DNA of 64,000 bases from Natrinema halophilum (lineage in GTDB: Archaea > Halobacteriota > Halobacteria > Halobacteriales > Natrialbaceae), in contig NZ_CP058601.1 in the NCBI RefSeq assembly GCF_013402815.2, forward strand, positions 3,038,001 to 3,102,000. Reading direction: 5' to 3'. The position numbers and the translations under genes were made by a program. Below are positions 63,738 through 64,000 of this stretch, piece by piece; the first letter of the stretch is position 1; each line of letters starts with the position of its first letter. The notes under the pieces were generated by a model. The model was not told the origin of the DNA, did no database searches, and saw only the letters and a program-made list of their open reading frames with translations.

Positions 63738-64000
63738 ATGAACCGTCGACAGTATCTCACTCGCACGTGTGCGGCCACTGGTCTTCTCGCTTCGGTCGCC
63801 GGCTGTCTCGGCGACCTCAACGGGGCATCCGACACGAACGACGACAATACCGACGTCGCTAGTCGGGCAGGCGAACGCGCGATCGCTCGCGCCGCCGGCA
63901 AACTCAACAAAGCCGCGCAGTCGCTTTCCGAACTCGGGAACCTTGAGGACCCTGAGAACGTCGAATTCGACCCTTCGGAGCCACGTAACAAGATCTCGGC
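63738..64000 (+). CDS. Tat-type lipoprotein, N-terminal part only
   Basis: The frame starting at ATG 63738 encodes MNRRQYLTRTCAATGLLASV and then AGCLGDL with a lipobox Cys (residue 23), followed by an Asp/Asn-rich linker and a helix-like ARAAGKLNKAAQSLSELGNLED stretch. It runs off the window end, so the rest is not seen. A lipid-anchored surface protein is the likely role. Confidence 0.75.
   Translation, partial: MNRRQYLTRTCAATGLLASVAGCLGDLNGASDTNDDNTDVASRAGERAIARAAGKLNKAAQSLSELGNLEDPENVEFDPSEPRNKIS

Overview
The window is a haloarchaeal chromosome segment, most like Natrialbales (Natrinema/Haloterrigena type). The evidence is a strongly acidic proteome, GC-rich genes separated by AT-rich gaps, TATA boxes about 27 bases upstream of start codons (leaderless transcripts), many Tat-type signal peptides ending in lipoboxes, and archaeal information genes (L39e, L31e, L18Ae, aIF6, prefoldin alpha, FtsY, SRP54). 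No tRNA, rRNA, CRISPR array or transposase gene was seen.

Layout. (1) 156-9298: a six-gene hydroxamate-citrate siderophore operon in the order of the rhizobial rhbABCDEF cluster: diaminobutyrate aminotransferase, decarboxylase, IucA/IucC synthetase, acetyltransferase, N-monooxygenase, second synthetase. Two metal-regulator-type palindromes flank its TATA box. A schizokinen-like product is inferred. (2) 9.6-15.4 kb: Fe-S assembly (SufU-like scaffold and SufS) with an HD hydrolase, a large secreted protein and a membrane protein in between. (3) 15.8-19.9 kb: a winged-helix regulator, two small membrane proteins and a putative-sensor membrane protein, divergent from an ABC ATPase/permease pair, with nested palindromes between them. 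(4) 20.1-26.2 kb: an M14-like secreted protein, DUF424, a TPR protein, an FAD oxidoreductase, ThpR and a Tat-exported HExxH protein. (5) 26.3-27.4 kb and 38.9-40.9 kb: a translation/SRP cluster (L39e, L31e, aIF6 // L18Ae, prefoldin alpha, FtsY), with SRP54 further on at 62.2 kb.

Between aIF6 and L18Ae lies about 11.5 kb of accessory DNA bounded by AT-rich gaps. It carries an IclR regulator, a VOC protein, a DapA-like aldolase, a threonine-dehydratase-like enzyme, a four-part SsuABC/TauABC-type ABC transporter with two different permeases, and a luciferase-like monooxygenase. It looks like a self-contained uptake and catabolism island of unknown substrate.

From 41 to 64 kb: a siroheme sulfite/nitrite reductase overlapping a ferredoxin-FrhB protein (a split version of the methanogen F420-dependent sulfite reductase design) whose reading frame is broken by one extra base; a thiolase-like/DUF35 pair lacking the usual thiolase cysteine; an AEC transporter; a Tat protein coupled to a signal-less PKD/PPC protein; ThiE-ThiM; small proteins; a ferritin-like protein; a NodB-like lipoprotein lacking its metal histidines; two divergent rhodaneses; a PAS-GAF histidine kinase; a dihydrolipoamide-dehydrogenase-like enzyme; a HicB-like protein; SRP54; and the start of another lipoprotein gene.
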